Shown here: piece by piece, positions 1-8,254 of the stretch
How positions within the stretch are numbered: the stretch's first letter is position 1
Layout of the letters: each line of letters opens with the position of its first letter
NCBI GenBank assembly: GCA_021815805.1
Contig: JAKAZQ010000005.1
Span: 1-64,000 of the forward strand
Reading direction: 5' to 3'
From: Pseudomonadota bacterium
Lineage (GTDB): Bacteria; Pseudomonadota; Gammaproteobacteria; Burkholderiales; Burkholderiaceae_C
Length of the DNA stretch: 64,000 nt
Made by a program: the position numbers and the translations under genes
The notes under the pieces: model-generated
The model's input: the letters and a program-made list of their open reading frames with translations, nothing else
What the model was told of the DNA's origin: nothing
Database searches by the model: none

Positions 1-1
1 G

Positions 2-691
2 CCGGCTGCGCCGCCCCGGGCCGCAGCGCCCGCTGCGCCCGCTGCGCCCGAGCCCGCCGCGGCACAGGCCGGCGGCGCCGGCGTGCCGGCGCCGCAGCGC
101 ATGCAGCGCGTGCACGCGCTGTCGTGGGACGCGCTGGCCGGTTTCACGCAGGATTGCCGTGCCTGCAAGCTCGGCGGCCTGCGTCGGCAGGCGGTGTTCG
201 GAGTCGGGCACGCGCACGCCCACGTGATGGTGGTGGGCGAGGCGCCGGGCGCGGAGGAGGATCGCCACGGCGAACCCTTCGTCGGCGCCGCCGGCAAGCT
301 GCTCGACAACATGCTGCGCGCCTGCGGACTGCAGCGCCACGGCGAGCACGCCCGCGACACCGTCTACATCGCCAACGTGATCAAGTGCCGGCCGCCCGGC
401 AACCGCAATCCGGAGCCCGACGAGATCGCGCAATGCCTGCCCATCCTGCAGCGCCAGATCGAACTCGTGCGCCCGCGCCTGCTGCTCGCGCTCGGGCGTT
501 TCGCGGCGCAGGCGCTGACCGGCAGCGCCGAACCCATCGGGCGTCTGCGCCAGCGCGTCTGGGACTGGCAGGGCACGCCGCTGGTCATCAGCTATCACCC
601 GGCGTACCTGTTGCGCACGCCGCTCGACAAGGCGAAGGCGTGGGCCGACCTGTGCCGCGTCAGGGACCTGCTGGACGGCCTGGGCGAGTGA
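2..691 (+). CDS. Uracil-DNA glycosylase, family 4/5 type (5'-truncated by window edge)
   Basis: Removes uracil from DNA as the first step of base excision repair. The reading frame is open to the first bases of the window, so the true start lies upstream. The visible N-terminal part is an Ala/Pro-rich linker, followed by the catalytic domain. That domain has the GEAPG motif, the segment [15 protein letters not shown], and the late motif HPAYLLR. Four cysteines arranged as C-x2-C (CRAC) and C-x15-C match the [4Fe-4S] ligands of family 4 enzymes. In betaproteobacteria such proteins often carry a long low-complexity N-terminus, which fits this Ala/Pro stretch. The gene ends 25 bases before pyrF. 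Confidence 0.9.
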   Translation, partial: PAAPPRAAAPAAPAAPEPAAAQAGGAGVPAPQRMQRVHALSWDALAGFTQDCRACKLGGLRRQAVFGVGHAHAHVMVVGEAPGAEEDRHGEPFVGAAGKLLDNMLRACGLQRHGEHARDTVYIANVIKCRPPGNRNPEPDEIAQCLPILQRQIELVRPRLLLALGRFAAQALTGSAEPIGRLRQRVWDWQGTPLVISYHPAYLLRTPLDKAKAWADLCRVRDLLDGLGE

Positions 692-712
692 GGCGTCGGC
701 GGGTGTCCTGCC

Positions 713-718
713 TACAAT
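713..718 (+). promoter_or_regulatory. Candidate -10 box (TACAAT) of pyrF
   Basis: TACAAT is one base off the sigma-70 consensus and ends 7 nt before the ATG at 726. Transcription would then start at or next to that ATG, giving a leaderless or nearly leaderless mRNA. No convincing -35 hexamer is visible. The ATG at 717 lies inside this box. Confidence 0.4.
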
Positions 719-725
719 GCCGCGC

Positions 726-1553
726 ATGTCCTTCGTCGAACAGTGGCGTGACGCCTGTCAGCGCAATTCCAGCCGGCTCTGTCTCGGGCTCGATCCCGAG
801 CCCGAGCGCCTTCCCGCACCGTGGACCCGCGACATCACCCGGCTGTACGACTTCTGCGCCGCGATGGTGGATGCGACCGCCGACCTGGTATGCGCCTACA
901 AGCCGCAGATCGCGCATTTCGCTGCGGTCGGCGGCGAGGCCCAGCTCGAGCGCCTGATTCGCCACATCCACGAGCGGGCCCCCGGAGTGCCGGTGATCCT
1001 CGACGCCAAGCGCGGCGACATCGGTTCCACCGCGAGGCACTACGCGCGCGAGGCCTTCGAGCGCTATGGCGCCGACGCGTTGACGGTGTCGCCGTTCATG
1101 GGAGGCGATTCCCTGGATCCATACATGGACGCCTATCCCGACCGCGGGCTGTTCGTGCTGTGCCGCACCTCCAACCCCGCGGCCGATGACCTGCAGGCGC
1201 TGGAGCTTTGCGGCGACGAGACGGCGCCGGGCGAGCGCGTGTTCGAGCGCGTCGCGCGCCTGGTCGCCGGCGACTGGAACCGCACCGGCCAGCTCGGCCT
1301 GGTCACCGGAGCCACGCGTCCCGAAGACATCCACGCCGTGCGTGCCATCGCGCCGACGCTGCCGCTGCTGATCCCCGGCATCGGCGCGCAGGGGGGCGAG
1401 CTCGACGCCACGGTGCGCGCCGCAGGCGATCATTTCCTGGTCAACGTGTCGCGCAGCGTGCTCTATGCCTCCGCCGAGCGCGACTACGCGAGCGCTGCGC
1501 GTGCCGAGGCGTCGCGCCTGCGCGACGCCATGGCGGCGCTGGCGCCGCGCTGA
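726..1553 (+). CDS. pyrF: Orotidine 5'-phosphate decarboxylase (type 2)
   Basis: Converts OMP to UMP, the last step of de novo pyrimidine synthesis. The protein is about 275 residues, the size of the longer type 2 family. It opens with the GLDPEPERLP segment and carries the catalytic DAKRGDIGSTA motif in the middle. The phosphate-binding end includes LIPGIGAQGG. An in-frame ATG lies at 717, but it sits inside the TACAAT promoter-like hexamer, so 726 (MSFVEQW) is preferred. It is followed closely by moaC. Confidence 0.95.
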   Translation: MSFVEQWRDACQRNSSRLCLGLDPEPERLPAPWTRDITRLYDFCAAMVDATADLVCAYKPQIAHFAAVGGEAQLERLIRHIHERAPGVPVILDAKRGDIGSTARHYAREAFERYGADALTVSPFMGGDSLDPYMDAYPDRGLFVLCRTSNPAADDLQALELCGDETAPGERVFERVARLVAGDWNRTGQLGLVTGATRPEDIHAVRAIAPTLPLLIPGIGAQGGELDATVRAAGDHFLVNVSRSVLYASAERDYASAARAEASRLRDAMAALAPR

Positions 1554-1571
1554 CCCACCGCCCGCCCCGCC

Positions 1572-2108
1572 ATGAACCCATCCGACGCATCCGCCGGCGC
1601 CCCGGCGCCGACCCAGCCGCTGACCCATTTCGACGCCGCCGGGCAGGCCCACATGGTCGACGTCGGCGCCAAGCGCGAGACGGCGCGTGTCGCCGTCGCC
1701 AGCGGCATCATCCGCATGCAGGCCTCGACCCTGGCGCTGATCGAGTCCGGCAACGCCCGCAAGGGCGACGTGCTGGGGGTGGCGCGACTGGCGGCCATCA
1801 TGGGCGCCAAGCGCACCTCCGAGCTGATCCCCCTGTGCCATCCCCTCGCGCTGACCCGCGTCGCGGTCGATCTGCAGATCGAGCACGCGGGCTGCGCCGT
1901 GCGTTGCACGGCGCGCGCCGAGACCCTCGGGCGCACCGGGGTGGAAATGGAGGCCCTGACCGCGGTGCAGGTCGGCCTGCTCACCGTCTACGACATGTGC
2001 AAGGCGGTCGACCGCGGCATGACCATCACCGACGTGCGCCTGCTGGAAAAGCATGGCGGCAAGTCGGGGGACTGGGTGGCGCAGCCGGGTTCCGGCCCGG
2101 CCGCGTGA
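1572..2108 (+). CDS. moaC: Cyclic pyranopterin monophosphate synthase MoaC
   Basis: Forms cyclic pyranopterin monophosphate from the MoaA product, an early step in molybdenum cofactor synthesis. The 178-residue length is slightly above the family norm because of an Ala/Pro-rich N-terminus. The conserved [13 protein letters not shown] segment and the [20 protein letters not shown] stretch, followed by KAVDRGM, are both present. It starts 18 bases after the pyrF stop and may share its transcript. No other moa gene is in the window. Confidence 0.96.
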   Translation: MNPSDASAGAPAPTQPLTHFDAAGQAHMVDVGAKRETARVAVASGIIRMQASTLALIESGNARKGDVLGVARLAAIMGAKRTSELIPLCHPLALTRVAVDLQIEHAGCAVRCTARAETLGRTGVEMEALTAVQVGLLTVYDMCKAVDRGMTITDVRLLEKHGGKSGDWVAQPGSGPAA

Positions 2109-2148
2109 CGCGTCCCCGGGGAGGGCGGCAGGGCGCGCCCGCGGCTTC

Positions 2149-2154
2149 TACAAT
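2149..2154 (+). promoter_or_regulatory. Candidate -10 box (TACAAT) of tldD
   Basis: TACAAT is followed by 6 nt and then the tldD ATG at 2161, so the predicted start of transcription falls on the start codon. A GAGG lies only one base from the ATG, which is too close for a normal ribosome-binding site. No good -35 box is visible. Confidence 0.4.
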
Positions 2155-2160
2155 CGAGGC

Positions 2161-3621
2161 ATGAACACCGTCACCGACCCCGCCTTGTTGCGCCTGAACG
2201 ACGCCCGTCGCCTGTTGCTCGAGCCCTACGGCATCGACGAGTCCACGTTGCAGCGCGCGCTGGCCAGCGCCTTCGAGCACCGCCTGGACGACGCCGACAT
2301 CTACCTCCAGTACACGCGCTCGGAGTCGTGGAGCCTGGAGGAGGGCCTGGTCAAGAGCGGCAGCTTCGGCATCGAGCAGGGTTTCGGCATCCGTGCCATC
2401 GAGGGCGACAAGACCGCCTTCGCCTACTCCGACGACATCTCCGCGGATCGCCTGATGCAGGCCGCCGGCACGGTGCGCGCGATCGCCCGCCAGGGGCGCG
2501 GGCGCGTGCGCCTGGGCGCGCCGCGCGCCGGCGGCGGGCACGCCCTGTACGAGGCCCTGGATCCACTGCCGGCCCTCGATTCGGCGGCCAAGGTGGCGCT
2601 GCTGGCGCGGGCCGACGCGATGGCGCGCGCCGCGGATCCGCGGGTCGTGCAGGTCATGGCCAGCCTGGCCGGCGAGTACGACGTGGTGCTGGTGATGCGC
2701 GCCGACGGCCTGCTGGCCGCCGATGTGCGCCCGCTGGTGCGTCTCAACGTCAGTGTCATCGCCGAGCAGGGCGGTCGGCGCGAGACCGGCTCGTCGGGGG
2801 GCGGCGGGCGCTATGCGCTGAGTCGCTTCGACGAAGACGTGCTGCGCCACCATGTCGATGACGCGGTGCGTCAGGCCGTGCTGAACCTGGATTCACGCCC
2901 GGCGCCGGCCGGCGAGATGAGCGTCGTGCTCGGCCCCGGCTGGCCCGGCGTGCTGCTGCACGAGGCCATCGGCCACGGCCTCGAGGGTGATTTCAACCGC
3001 AAGGGTTCCAGCGCCTTCGCCGGACGCATCGGGCAGCGCGTGGCGGCGCCCGGGGTCACCGTGCTGGACGACGGCACGCTGCCGGGGCGGCGCGGTTCGC
3101 TGAACATCGACGACGAGGGCCACCCGACCGAGCGCACGGTGCTGATCGACGACGGCGTGCTGGTCGACTACATGCAGGACGCCATGAACGCGCGCCTGAT
3201 GAAGCGCAAGCCCACGGGCAATGCACGTCGCGAGAGCTATGCGCATGTGCCGATGCCACGCATGACCAACACCTACATGCTGGCCGGCGACAAGGATCCG
3301 CAGGAAATCGTCGCCAGCCTGGATCGCGGCCTGTACGCGGTGAACTTCGGCGGCGGACAGGTCGACATCACCAGCGGCAAGTTCGTGTTCTCGGCCAGCG
3401 AGGCATGGTGGGTGGAGAACGGACGCCTGCAATACCCGGTGAAGGGCGCGACCCTGATCGGCAACGGCCCGGACGTGCTGACCCGGGTGAGCCTGATCGG
3501 CAACGACATGCAGCTCGATTCCGGCGTCGGAACCTGCGGCAAGGAGGGGCAGAGCGTGCCCGTCGGCGTGGGGCAGCCCACGCTGCGCATCGATCGCGTC
3601 ACGGTGGGTGGCACCGGCTGA
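2161..3621 (+). CDS. tldD: Metalloprotease TldD
   Basis: A member of the TldD/PmbA (TldD/E) zinc protease family. In E. coli the TldD-TldE heterodimer trims microcin B17 precursor and degrades the CcdA antitoxin and unfolded peptides. The 486-residue length is normal. The zinc-binding HEAIGH (HExxxH) sits near the middle within LLHEAIGHGLEGDF. A C-terminal GTCGKEGQ supplies the expected cysteine ligand. The ATG at 2161 (MNTVTDPALL) is chosen although the frame extends further 5', because homology-like sequence begins here and a promoter-like TACAAT precedes it. The partner pmbA/tldE is not in the window. Confidence 0.95.
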   Translation: MNTVTDPALLRLNDARRLLLEPYGIDESTLQRALASAFEHRLDDADIYLQYTRSESWSLEEGLVKSGSFGIEQGFGIRAIEGDKTAFAYSDDISADRLMQAAGTVRAIARQGRGRVRLGAPRAGGGHALYEALDPLPALDSAAKVALLARADAMARAADPRVVQVMASLAGEYDVVLVMRADGLLAADVRPLVRLNVSVIAEQGGRRETGSSGGGGRYALSRFDEDVLRHHVDDAVRQAVLNLDSRPAPAGEMSVVLGPGWPGVLLHEAIGHGLEGDFNRKGSSAFAGRIGQRVAAPGVTVLDDGTLPGRRGSLNIDDEGHPTERTVLIDDGVLVDYMQDAMNARLMKRKPTGNARRESYAHVPMPRMTNTYMLAGDKDPQEIVASLDRGLYAVNFGGGQVDITSGKFVFSASEAWWVENGRLQYPVKGATLIGNGPDVLTRVSLIGNDMQLDSGVGTCGKEGQSVPVGVGQPTLRIDRVTVGGTG

Positions 3622-3730
3622 TCCGGCCGGTGCGGCGGCGCCGCAGCCGTGTCGCGCGCTGCCCGCGCCGGGCTAAGTCTCGGCTCAGACAACCCTGCTG
3701 CAATCCAGGCACCGTCAACCGGAGATCCCG

Positions 3731-4267
3731 ATGTCCGATCAAGCCGTCTACAACCCCGTCGCACGCGCGCTGCACTGGGGCATCCTGCTGCTCATCGCGC
3801 TGGAGTTCGTGCTGGCCTGGCTGATGCCCGACGTGCGTCGCGATACCCAGCCGGTGGGCCTGATCGCATGGCATGTCGGCGTGGGCACGAGCATCCTCGT
3901 TCTGATGCTGCTGCGCCTGGTGTGGCGCGGCGCCGCCGGCGCGCCGGCGCTGCTGCCCGGGCCGACATGGCAGGAACACCTGGCCAAGCTCGTGCACGGG
4001 CTGCTGTACGCCGGCTTCCTGGTGCTGCCGTTGCTGGGCTGGGCGAACGCGTCGTCGCGCGGCTGGACCGTGCATCTGGCCGGCTGGCTGCGCCTGCCGG
4101 GCCTGGCGCCGAAGGGCGCCGGCTGGGGACATGAGCTGGGCGACGTGCACCAGGTCGTCGCGTACACGCTGCTCGGTGTGATTGGCCTGCATGTCGCCGG
4201 CGCCCTGTACCACGCCGTCGTGTTGCGCGACGGTACCATGCAGCGCATGTGGCCGCGGCGTGGCTGA
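3731..4267 (+). CDS. Cytochrome b561 family membrane protein
   Basis: A four-helix inner-membrane dihaem b-type cytochrome of 178 residues, a family that moves electrons between the quinone pool and other carriers. Four hydrophobic helices can be read: ALHWGILLLIALEFVLAW, VGLIAWHVGVGTSILVLMLL, VHGLLYAGFLVLPLLGW and AYTLLGVIGLHVAGALYHAV. Histidines in each helix are candidate haem ligands. A GGAG lies 5 bases before the ATG. The physiological partner is unknown; superoxide oxidase activity, known for E. coli CybB, is possible but unproven. Confidence 0.88.
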   Translation: MSDQAVYNPVARALHWGILLLIALEFVLAWLMPDVRRDTQPVGLIAWHVGVGTSILVLMLLRLVWRGAAGAPALLPGPTWQEHLAKLVHGLLYAGFLVLPLLGWANASSRGWTVHLAGWLRLPGLAPKGAGWGHELGDVHQVVAYTLLGVIGLHVAGALYHAVVLRDGTMQRMWPRRG

Positions 4268-4301
4268 AACTCCGGCGCTGGCATGAGCCGCCGGCGCCCG
4301 C

Positions 4302-4307
4302 TATACT
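4302..4307 (+). promoter_or_regulatory. Promoter -10 box (TATACT) of the aroG attenuator transcript
   Basis: TATACT differs from TATAAT at one position. CTGGCA at 4278-4283 is a 4/6 match to TTGACA with 18-bp spacing. Transcription would start near 4314, about 33 nt before the leader-peptide ATG. Confidence 0.55.
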
Positions 4308-4318
4308 CGGCACTGTCC

Positions 4319-4346
4319 GCAAGATTCCCGCAGCAAGATTCCCGCA
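4319..4346 (+). repeat. Perfect tandem repeat, 2 x 14 bp, in the aroG leader
   Basis: The 14-mer GCAAGATTCCCGCA occurs twice back to back (4319-4332 and 4333-4346). It fills the space between the predicted transcription start and the leader ATG at 4347. No standard Shine-Dalgarno sequence is present, although each unit holds an AAGA. Confidence 0.8.
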
Positions 4347-4427
4347 ATGACACCCCGCTCCTGGTTTACCGGCTTTTTTGGGTTCTCGCACCGCGCCGGC
4401 GGAGGGAGAGGGAGAAGTCTGAGCTGA
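4347..4427 (+). CDS. Phe-rich leader peptide of the aroG attenuator (26 aa)
   Basis: A 26-codon open frame that begins MTPRSWFTGFFGFS and ends at TGA 4425-4427. It has Trp at position 6 and Phe at 7, 10, 11 and 13, so five of eight consecutive codons specify aromatic amino acids. It lies between a good -10 box and a terminator hairpin, directly upstream of DAHP synthase. This is the expected arrangement of a ribosome-mediated attenuator: low charged tRNA-Phe would stall the ribosome early and leave the antiterminator free. The function is inferred from layout and codon content. The peptide has no predicted role of its own. Confidence 0.75.
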   Translation: MTPRSWFTGFFGFSHRAGGGRGRSLS

Positions 4428-4456
4428 ATTCCCGAACACCCTGAAAAACCGCCGGC
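4395..4456 (+). promoter_or_regulatory. Antiterminator pairing of the aroG attenuator
   Basis: GCCGGCGG at 4395-4402, inside the leader-peptide codons and just after the Phe codons, is perfectly complementary to CCGCCGGC at 4449-4456. The latter is the 5' arm of the terminator. The two structures are therefore mutually exclusive. A ribosome stalled at the Phe codons would leave 4395-4402 free, while one reaching the stop at 4425 would cover it. Confidence 0.65.
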
Positions 4457-4476
4457 CAAGCCCGGCGGTTTTTTTT
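4445..4476 (+). terminator. Intrinsic terminator (attenuator) upstream of aroG
   Basis: The stem AAAACCGCCGG (4445-4455) pairs perfectly with CCGGCGGTTTT (4462-4472) across a 6-nt loop, and the T run continues to 4476. It lies 47 bases before the aroG start codon and behind the leader peptide, so it would stop transcription before the structural gene. Confidence 0.85.
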
Positions 4477-4523
4477 CGCCCGGGCCTGGCCGGTTCCCGA
4501 ACCAGGAATACCAGGAGATGTCG

Positions 4524-5687
4524 ATGCTCGATCCGGCCAGTCCCGATTTCACCCCCCGCGAGGCCACCGGGGAGCGCGGCGGCGCGCCCACCGCCGAGCG
4601 CACCTCGTCCACCGACGACGAGCGCGTCGAGGACGTGCGCCTGCTGCCGGCGCCCGAACAGCTGATCCGCCGCCTGCCCATCGCCGGCAGCGCGGTGGAA
4701 ACCCTGATCGTCGATACGCGCCGCGCGGTGCATCGCATCGTGCAGGGCCAGGACGACCGGCTGCTGCTGGTCATCGGGCCGTGTTCGATCCATGACCCGC
4801 GCGCGGCGCTGGAATACGCGCAGCGCCTGCTCGAGCTGCGCCGTCGGCACGCCGCCGAGCTCGAGATCGTCATGCGCGTGTACTTCGAGAAGCCGCGCAC
4901 CACGGTGGGCTGGAAGGGGCTGATCAACGATCCCTATCTCGACCAGAGCTATCGCATCGAGGATGGCCTGCGCATGGCGCGCGAACTGCTCATCGACATC
5001 AACCGCATGGGGCTGCCGGCAGGCAGTGAGTTCCTCGACGTGATCTCGCCGCAGTACATCGGCGACCTGATCTCGTGGGGAGCCATCGGCGCGCGCACCA
5101 CGGAAAGCCAGGTGCATCGGGAGCTCGCCTCCGGTCTGTCGGCGCCGATCGGTTTCAAGAACGGAACCGACGGCAACCTGCGCATCGCCATCGATGCCAT
5201 CCAGGCGGCGCGGCGCCCGCATTCGTTCCTGTCGGTGCACAAGAGCGGACAGGTCTCCATCGTGCAGACCCGCGGCAACCAGGACACCCACGTGATCCTG
5301 CGTGGCGGGCGCCAGCCCAACTACGACGCGGCCAGCGTGCGCGCGGCCTGCGAGCAACTGCACGCGGCATCGCTGGCGTGCCGCCTGATGATCGACTGCT
5401 CGCACGCCAACAGCCTCAAGCAGCACCAGCGCCAGCTCGAGGTGGCCGCCGACATCGCTGCGCAGCTGCGTGCCGGCGAGCGCTGCATCTTCGGGGTCAT
5501 GGCCGAGAGCCACCTGGTCGACGGCGCGCAGAAATTCAACCCGGGCCAGCACGATCCGGCCGCATTGACCTACGGCCAGAGCATCACCGACGCCTGTCTC
5601 GGCTGGGACGATTCGCTGCGCCTGGTCGACGAGCTCGCCGACGCCGTGCGCGGGCGCCGCGCGCACGCGCAGGCGTCCCGCGCATGA
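4524..5687 (+). CDS. aroG: 3-deoxy-7-phosphoheptulonate (DAHP) synthase, class I
   Basis: Condenses phosphoenolpyruvate and erythrose 4-phosphate to DAHP, the entry step of the shikimate pathway. It is a class I (AroFGH-type) enzyme: [16 protein letters not shown] and [14 protein letters not shown] are all present. The N-terminal 45 or so residues are low-complexity and variable. Two ATGs exist at 4518 and 4524; AGGAG at 4513-4517 is 6 bases from the second and touches the first, so 4524 (MLDPASPDF) is preferred. Expression is probably governed by the upstream Phe leader-peptide attenuator. Which aromatic amino acid inhibits the enzyme cannot be told from sequence, but the leader codons point to phenylalanine. 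Confidence 0.95.
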   Translation: MLDPASPDFTPREATGERGGAPTAERTSSTDDERVEDVRLLPAPEQLIRRLPIAGSAVETLIVDTRRAVHRIVQGQDDRLLLVIGPCSIHDPRAALEYAQRLLELRRRHAAELEIVMRVYFEKPRTTVGWKGLINDPYLDQSYRIEDGLRMARELLIDINRMGLPAGSEFLDVISPQYIGDLISWGAIGARTTESQVHRELASGLSAPIGFKNGTDGNLRIAIDAIQAARRPHSFLSVHKSGQVSIVQTRGNQDTHVILRGGRQPNYDAASVRAACEQLHAASLACRLMIDCSHANSLKQHQRQLEVAADIAAQLRAGERCIFGVMAESHLVDGAQKFNPGQHDPAALTYGQSITDACLGWDDSLRLVDELADAVRGRRAHAQASRA

Positions 5688-5718
5688 GCCGCGCCGCGGG
5701 GCGCATCGTGCACCTGCC

Positions 5719-5724
5719 TACAAT
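5719..5724 (+). promoter_or_regulatory. Candidate -10 box (TACAAT) for purC
   Basis: TACAAT preceded by CACCTGCC lies 30 bases after the aroG stop. It would give a purC 5' untranslated region of about 90 nt. No clear -35 is seen. Confidence 0.35.
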
Positions 5725-5823
5725 AGTCGCCGATGGCCCGTGGCGCTGCCTTTCGGCGTTGCGGGCGGCTCTTTTCCCGGCGCGCGCCAGCCTCGCGCCC
5801 GACTCCAGCACGATGTTCCTGGC

Positions 5824-6723
5824 ATGACCGACACTCCGCTGCTCAGCACCTCGATCCGATCCCTGCCGCTGGTCGCGCGCGGCAAGGTGCGCGACAACTA
5901 CGCGGTCGGCGACGACCTGCTGCTGATGGTCGCCACCGACCGCATCTCGGCCTTCGACGTGATCATGGACCAGGGCATCCCCGGCAAGGGCCGCACGCTG
6001 ACCGAGATTTCGCGTTTCTGGTTCGGCCTGCTGGAAGACGTGATCCCCAACCATCTCACCAGCATCGATCCGGAGTCGGTCGTCGCGCCCGACGAGCGCG
6101 ACCAGGTGCGCGGGCGTGCGCTGGTGGTCAAGCGCCTGCGCGCGCTTCCGGTCGAGGCGGTGGTTCGCGGCTACCTCGCCGGCTCCGGCTGGAAGGACTA
6201 CCAGGCCGGCGGCAAGGTGTGCGACATCGAGCTGCCGAAGGGGCTGCAGCAGGCGGCGCGGCTGCCGCGCCCGATTTTCACGCCGGCGACCAAGGCCGAG
6301 CTCGGCGAGCACGACGAGAACATCGACTTCGGCCACATGGTGCGCCTCGTCGGCGTCGAGGTGGCGGCGCAGATCCGCGACGTCAGCCTCGAGATCTACG
6401 CCCGCGCCGCCGACCATGCGCAGTCGCGTGGCATCCTGCTGGCCGATACCAAATTCGAATTCGGCCTGGATGTGCAGGATCGGCTGGTCTGGATGGACGA
6501 GGCACTGACTCCGGATTCATCGCGTTTCTGGCCCGCCGACCAGTGGCGCGAGGGCATTTCGCCACCGAGTTTCGACAAGCAGTACCTGCGCGACTGGCTC
6601 GAGCAGGTACCCGGCTGGAACAAGCGCGCACCCGCCCCGACCTTGTCGGCCGAGGTGGTGCAGGCCACCGCCGCGCGCTACCGCGAGGCGCTGCAGCGCC
6701 TGACCGGCCCGGCCGCGGCCTGA
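5824..6723 (+). CDS. purC: Phosphoribosylaminoimidazole-succinocarboxamide synthase
   Basis: Ligates CAIR and aspartate to SAICAR in de novo purine synthesis. It is a 299-residue protein of the SAICAR synthetase fold with the N-terminal [20 protein letters not shown] segment and [16 protein letters not shown] in the middle. The ADTKFEFGL motif lies toward the C-terminus. The ATG at 5824 (MTDTPLLST) gives the family's normal N-terminus, although the frame stays open upstream. PurE and PurK, which make its substrate, are encoded 1 kb downstream beyond a convergent thioredoxin gene, so the three act in consecutive steps. Confidence 0.97.
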   Translation: MTDTPLLSTSIRSLPLVARGKVRDNYAVGDDLLLMVATDRISAFDVIMDQGIPGKGRTLTEISRFWFGLLEDVIPNHLTSIDPESVVAPDERDQVRGRALVVKRLRALPVEAVVRGYLAGSGWKDYQAGGKVCDIELPKGLQQAARLPRPIFTPATKAELGEHDENIDFGHMVRLVGVEVAAQIRDVSLEIYARAADHAQSRGILLADTKFEFGLDVQDRLVWMDEALTPDSSRFWPADQWREGISPPSFDKQYLRDWLEQVPGWNKRAPAPTLSAEVVQATAARYREALQRLTGPAAA

Positions 6724-6738
6724 CGCGGGGCGCCGCGC

Positions 6739-7632
6739 TCAGCTGAGCACGATCATGCTCAGGCGCCGGCGGTAGCTCTCCACGGTCGGGTCGGTGACCG
6801 GCGGCTGACCGTCGGTGGTCTTCTGCGGCGCCGGCGCCATGAGTTCGAGCACGGCGACGTAGGCCTTGCGCGCGGCCTGCTCGTTCCAGTTCTTGTCGCG
6901 CATCAGGATTTCCAGCAACTCGTCCATCGCGGCGGTCCACTGGCGCTGCGCCATGCGGCGGCGCGCCAGCGTGAAGCGCGCGTCGAAGTCGCGCCGGTCG
7001 GCGCCGATGCGCTGCGCGAGGGCCTCGTCGGGCGCCGCCTGGGCGCTGGCATCGATGGCGTCCATCCACTCCTTGAGCGCGCTGGCGCGCTGGTCGATCG
7101 CCAGCTTGCCGAGCAGCGGCGCGAAGGCCTCGCGGGCTTCGTCCAGCCGATCCGCCAGCATCAGGCGGTGCACGAGGTCGACGCGCAGCGCGTCGTCGGC
7201 CGGGTTGGCCGCGAGCGCCTGCTGCATGTGCTGCAGCGCGGCGCCCGGATCCTGTGCCGCGGCCGCGGGCTCGGTGTCCGGCCCGGGCGCTTGCTCCTCG
7301 TCCTCGGCAGCGGGTACGTGACGATCGAGGAACTGCCGGATCTGGCCCTCGGGCAGCGCGCCGACGAAACCGTCCACCGGCTGGCCGTCCTTCAGCAGCA
7401 CGACCATCGGGATGCTGCGCACGCCGAACGCGGCCGCGAGATCCTGCTCGTCCTCGGTGTTGATCTTCACCAGCTTGAAACGCCCGGCGTAGGCGGTCTC
7501 GAGCTTTTCGAGCAGCGGGCCGAGGGTGCGGCACGGGCCGCACCACGGGGCCCACAGGTCGACCAGCACCGGCACGGTGCGCGAGGCCTCCACGACCTCG
7601 GTCTCGAAATTCACAAGGGTTGCGTCGATCAT
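6739..7632 (-). CDS. Thioredoxin-domain TPR protein, CnoX/YbbN-like
   Basis: A 297-residue protein with an N-terminal thioredoxin domain and a helical, TPR-like C-terminal half. The active site is WAPWCGPC, followed by the cis-Pro region RSIPMVVLL. An acidic, Ala-rich linker (about residues 110-140) joins the domains. The architecture is that of CnoX (YbbN), a co-chaperone that protects proteins from oxidative aggregation and hands them to GroEL or DnaK. The intact CGPC suggests it keeps redox activity, unlike the E. coli protein. The start at 7632 (MIDATLVNF) is preceded by GGAG on the coding strand. It converges with purC and diverges from purE. Confidence 0.85.
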   Translation of the reverse strand: MIDATLVNFETEVVEASRTVPVLVDLWAPWCGPCRTLGPLLEKLETAYAGRFKLVKINTEDEQDLAAAFGVRSIPMVVLLKDGQPVDGFVGALPEGQIRQFLDRHVPAAEDEEQAPGPDTEPAAAAQDPGAALQHMQQALAANPADDALRVDLVHRLMLADRLDEAREAFAPLLGKLAIDQRASALKEWMDAIDASAQAAPDEALAQRIGADRRDFDARFTLARRRMAQRQWTAAMDELLEILMRDKNWNEQAARKAYVAVLELMAPAPQKTTDGQPPVTDPTVESYRRRLSMIVLS

Positions 7633-7738
7633 GTTGTCTGGTTCTCCGGTACCCGGATGGATATGAGGGTGCTGGCGCTGGATTCCAGGCCCCTGCCGGA
7701 GCGCCTGGTGTGCCATGCATCAAGCATACCGGCCTCGG

Positions 7739-7744
7739 TAGAAT
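7739..7744 (+). promoter_or_regulatory. Candidate -10 box (TAGAAT) for the purE-purK-tsaC run
   Basis: TAGAAT lies 27 bases before the purE ATG. A GGGGG ribosome-binding sequence lies between it and the start codon. The -35 region is not distinctive. Confidence 0.4.
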
Positions 7745-7771
7745 GGCGGGCTTTCATGCAGGGGGACGCAA

Positions 7772-8254
7772 ATGGCCTTGGTGGGCGTGGTCATGGGGTC
7801 GAGTTCCGATTGGGACGTGATGCAGCATGCTGCGCAGATGCTGCAACGACTGCAGATCCCCTTCGAGGCGCGCGTGGTCTCCGCGCACCGCATGCCGGAC
7901 GCGATGTTCGACTACGCCGCCTCGGCGCGCGCGCGCGGCTTGGCCGCGATCATCGCGGGCGCCGGCGGCGCCGCCCACCTGCCGGGCATGCTGGCGGCCA
8001 AGACCACGCTGCCGGTGCTGGGCGTGCCGGTGCCGAGTCGCCACCTGCAGGGGCGCGACTCCCTGCTGTCCATCGTGCAGATGCCCAGGGGCGTGCCGGT
8101 GGCTACCTTCGCCATCGGCGAGGCCGGCGCCGCGAATGCCGCGCTGTTCGCGGCGGCGATGCTGGCGGCCAGCGATGCGCAGTTGCTGCGCCGCCTGGAG
8201 GATTTCCGCGCCGAGCAGACGGCGCAGGCCAGCGCCATGCAGGTGGGCCTGTGA
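7772..8254 (+). CDS. purE: N5-carboxyaminoimidazole ribonucleotide mutase
   Basis: Moves the carboxylate of N5-CAIR to give CAIR in purine synthesis. It is a 160-residue class I PurE. The hallmark GSSSDWDVM lies at the N-terminus, [14 protein letters not shown] follows, and the glycine-rich [12 protein letters not shown] loop is present. The TGA stop overlaps the purK GTG start (GTGA), which indicates translational coupling with its pathway partner. Confidence 0.97.
   Translation: MALVGVVMGSSSDWDVMQHAAQMLQRLQIPFEARVVSAHRMPDAMFDYAASARARGLAAIIAGAGGAAHLPGMLAAKTTLPVLGVPVPSRHLQGRDSLLSIVQMPRGVPVATFAIGEAGAANAALFAAAMLAASDAQLLRRLEDFRAEQTAQASAMQVGL

Noticed and set aside
717-725. ATG at 717 as the pyrF start
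   Set aside because: It lies inside the TACAAT promoter-like hexamer; ATG 726 gives a normal N-terminus.
660-2054. Minus-strand frame of about 460 codons opposite pyrF and moaC
   Set aside because: It is His/Gly/Arg-rich with no domain, and both genes on the plus strand are certain.
3792-5666. Minus-strand open frame of about 620 codons opposite cytochrome b561 and aroG
   Set aside because: It runs through the aroG attenuator and aroG coding region. Those are supported by clear homology and regulatory structure on the plus strand, and the antisense product has no recognisable domain.
5733-6746. Open frame starting at ATG 5733 just after the TACAAT box
   Set aside because: It is out of frame with purC, whose family motifs are intact in the frame starting at 5824, and its own translation is Arg-rich without a domain.
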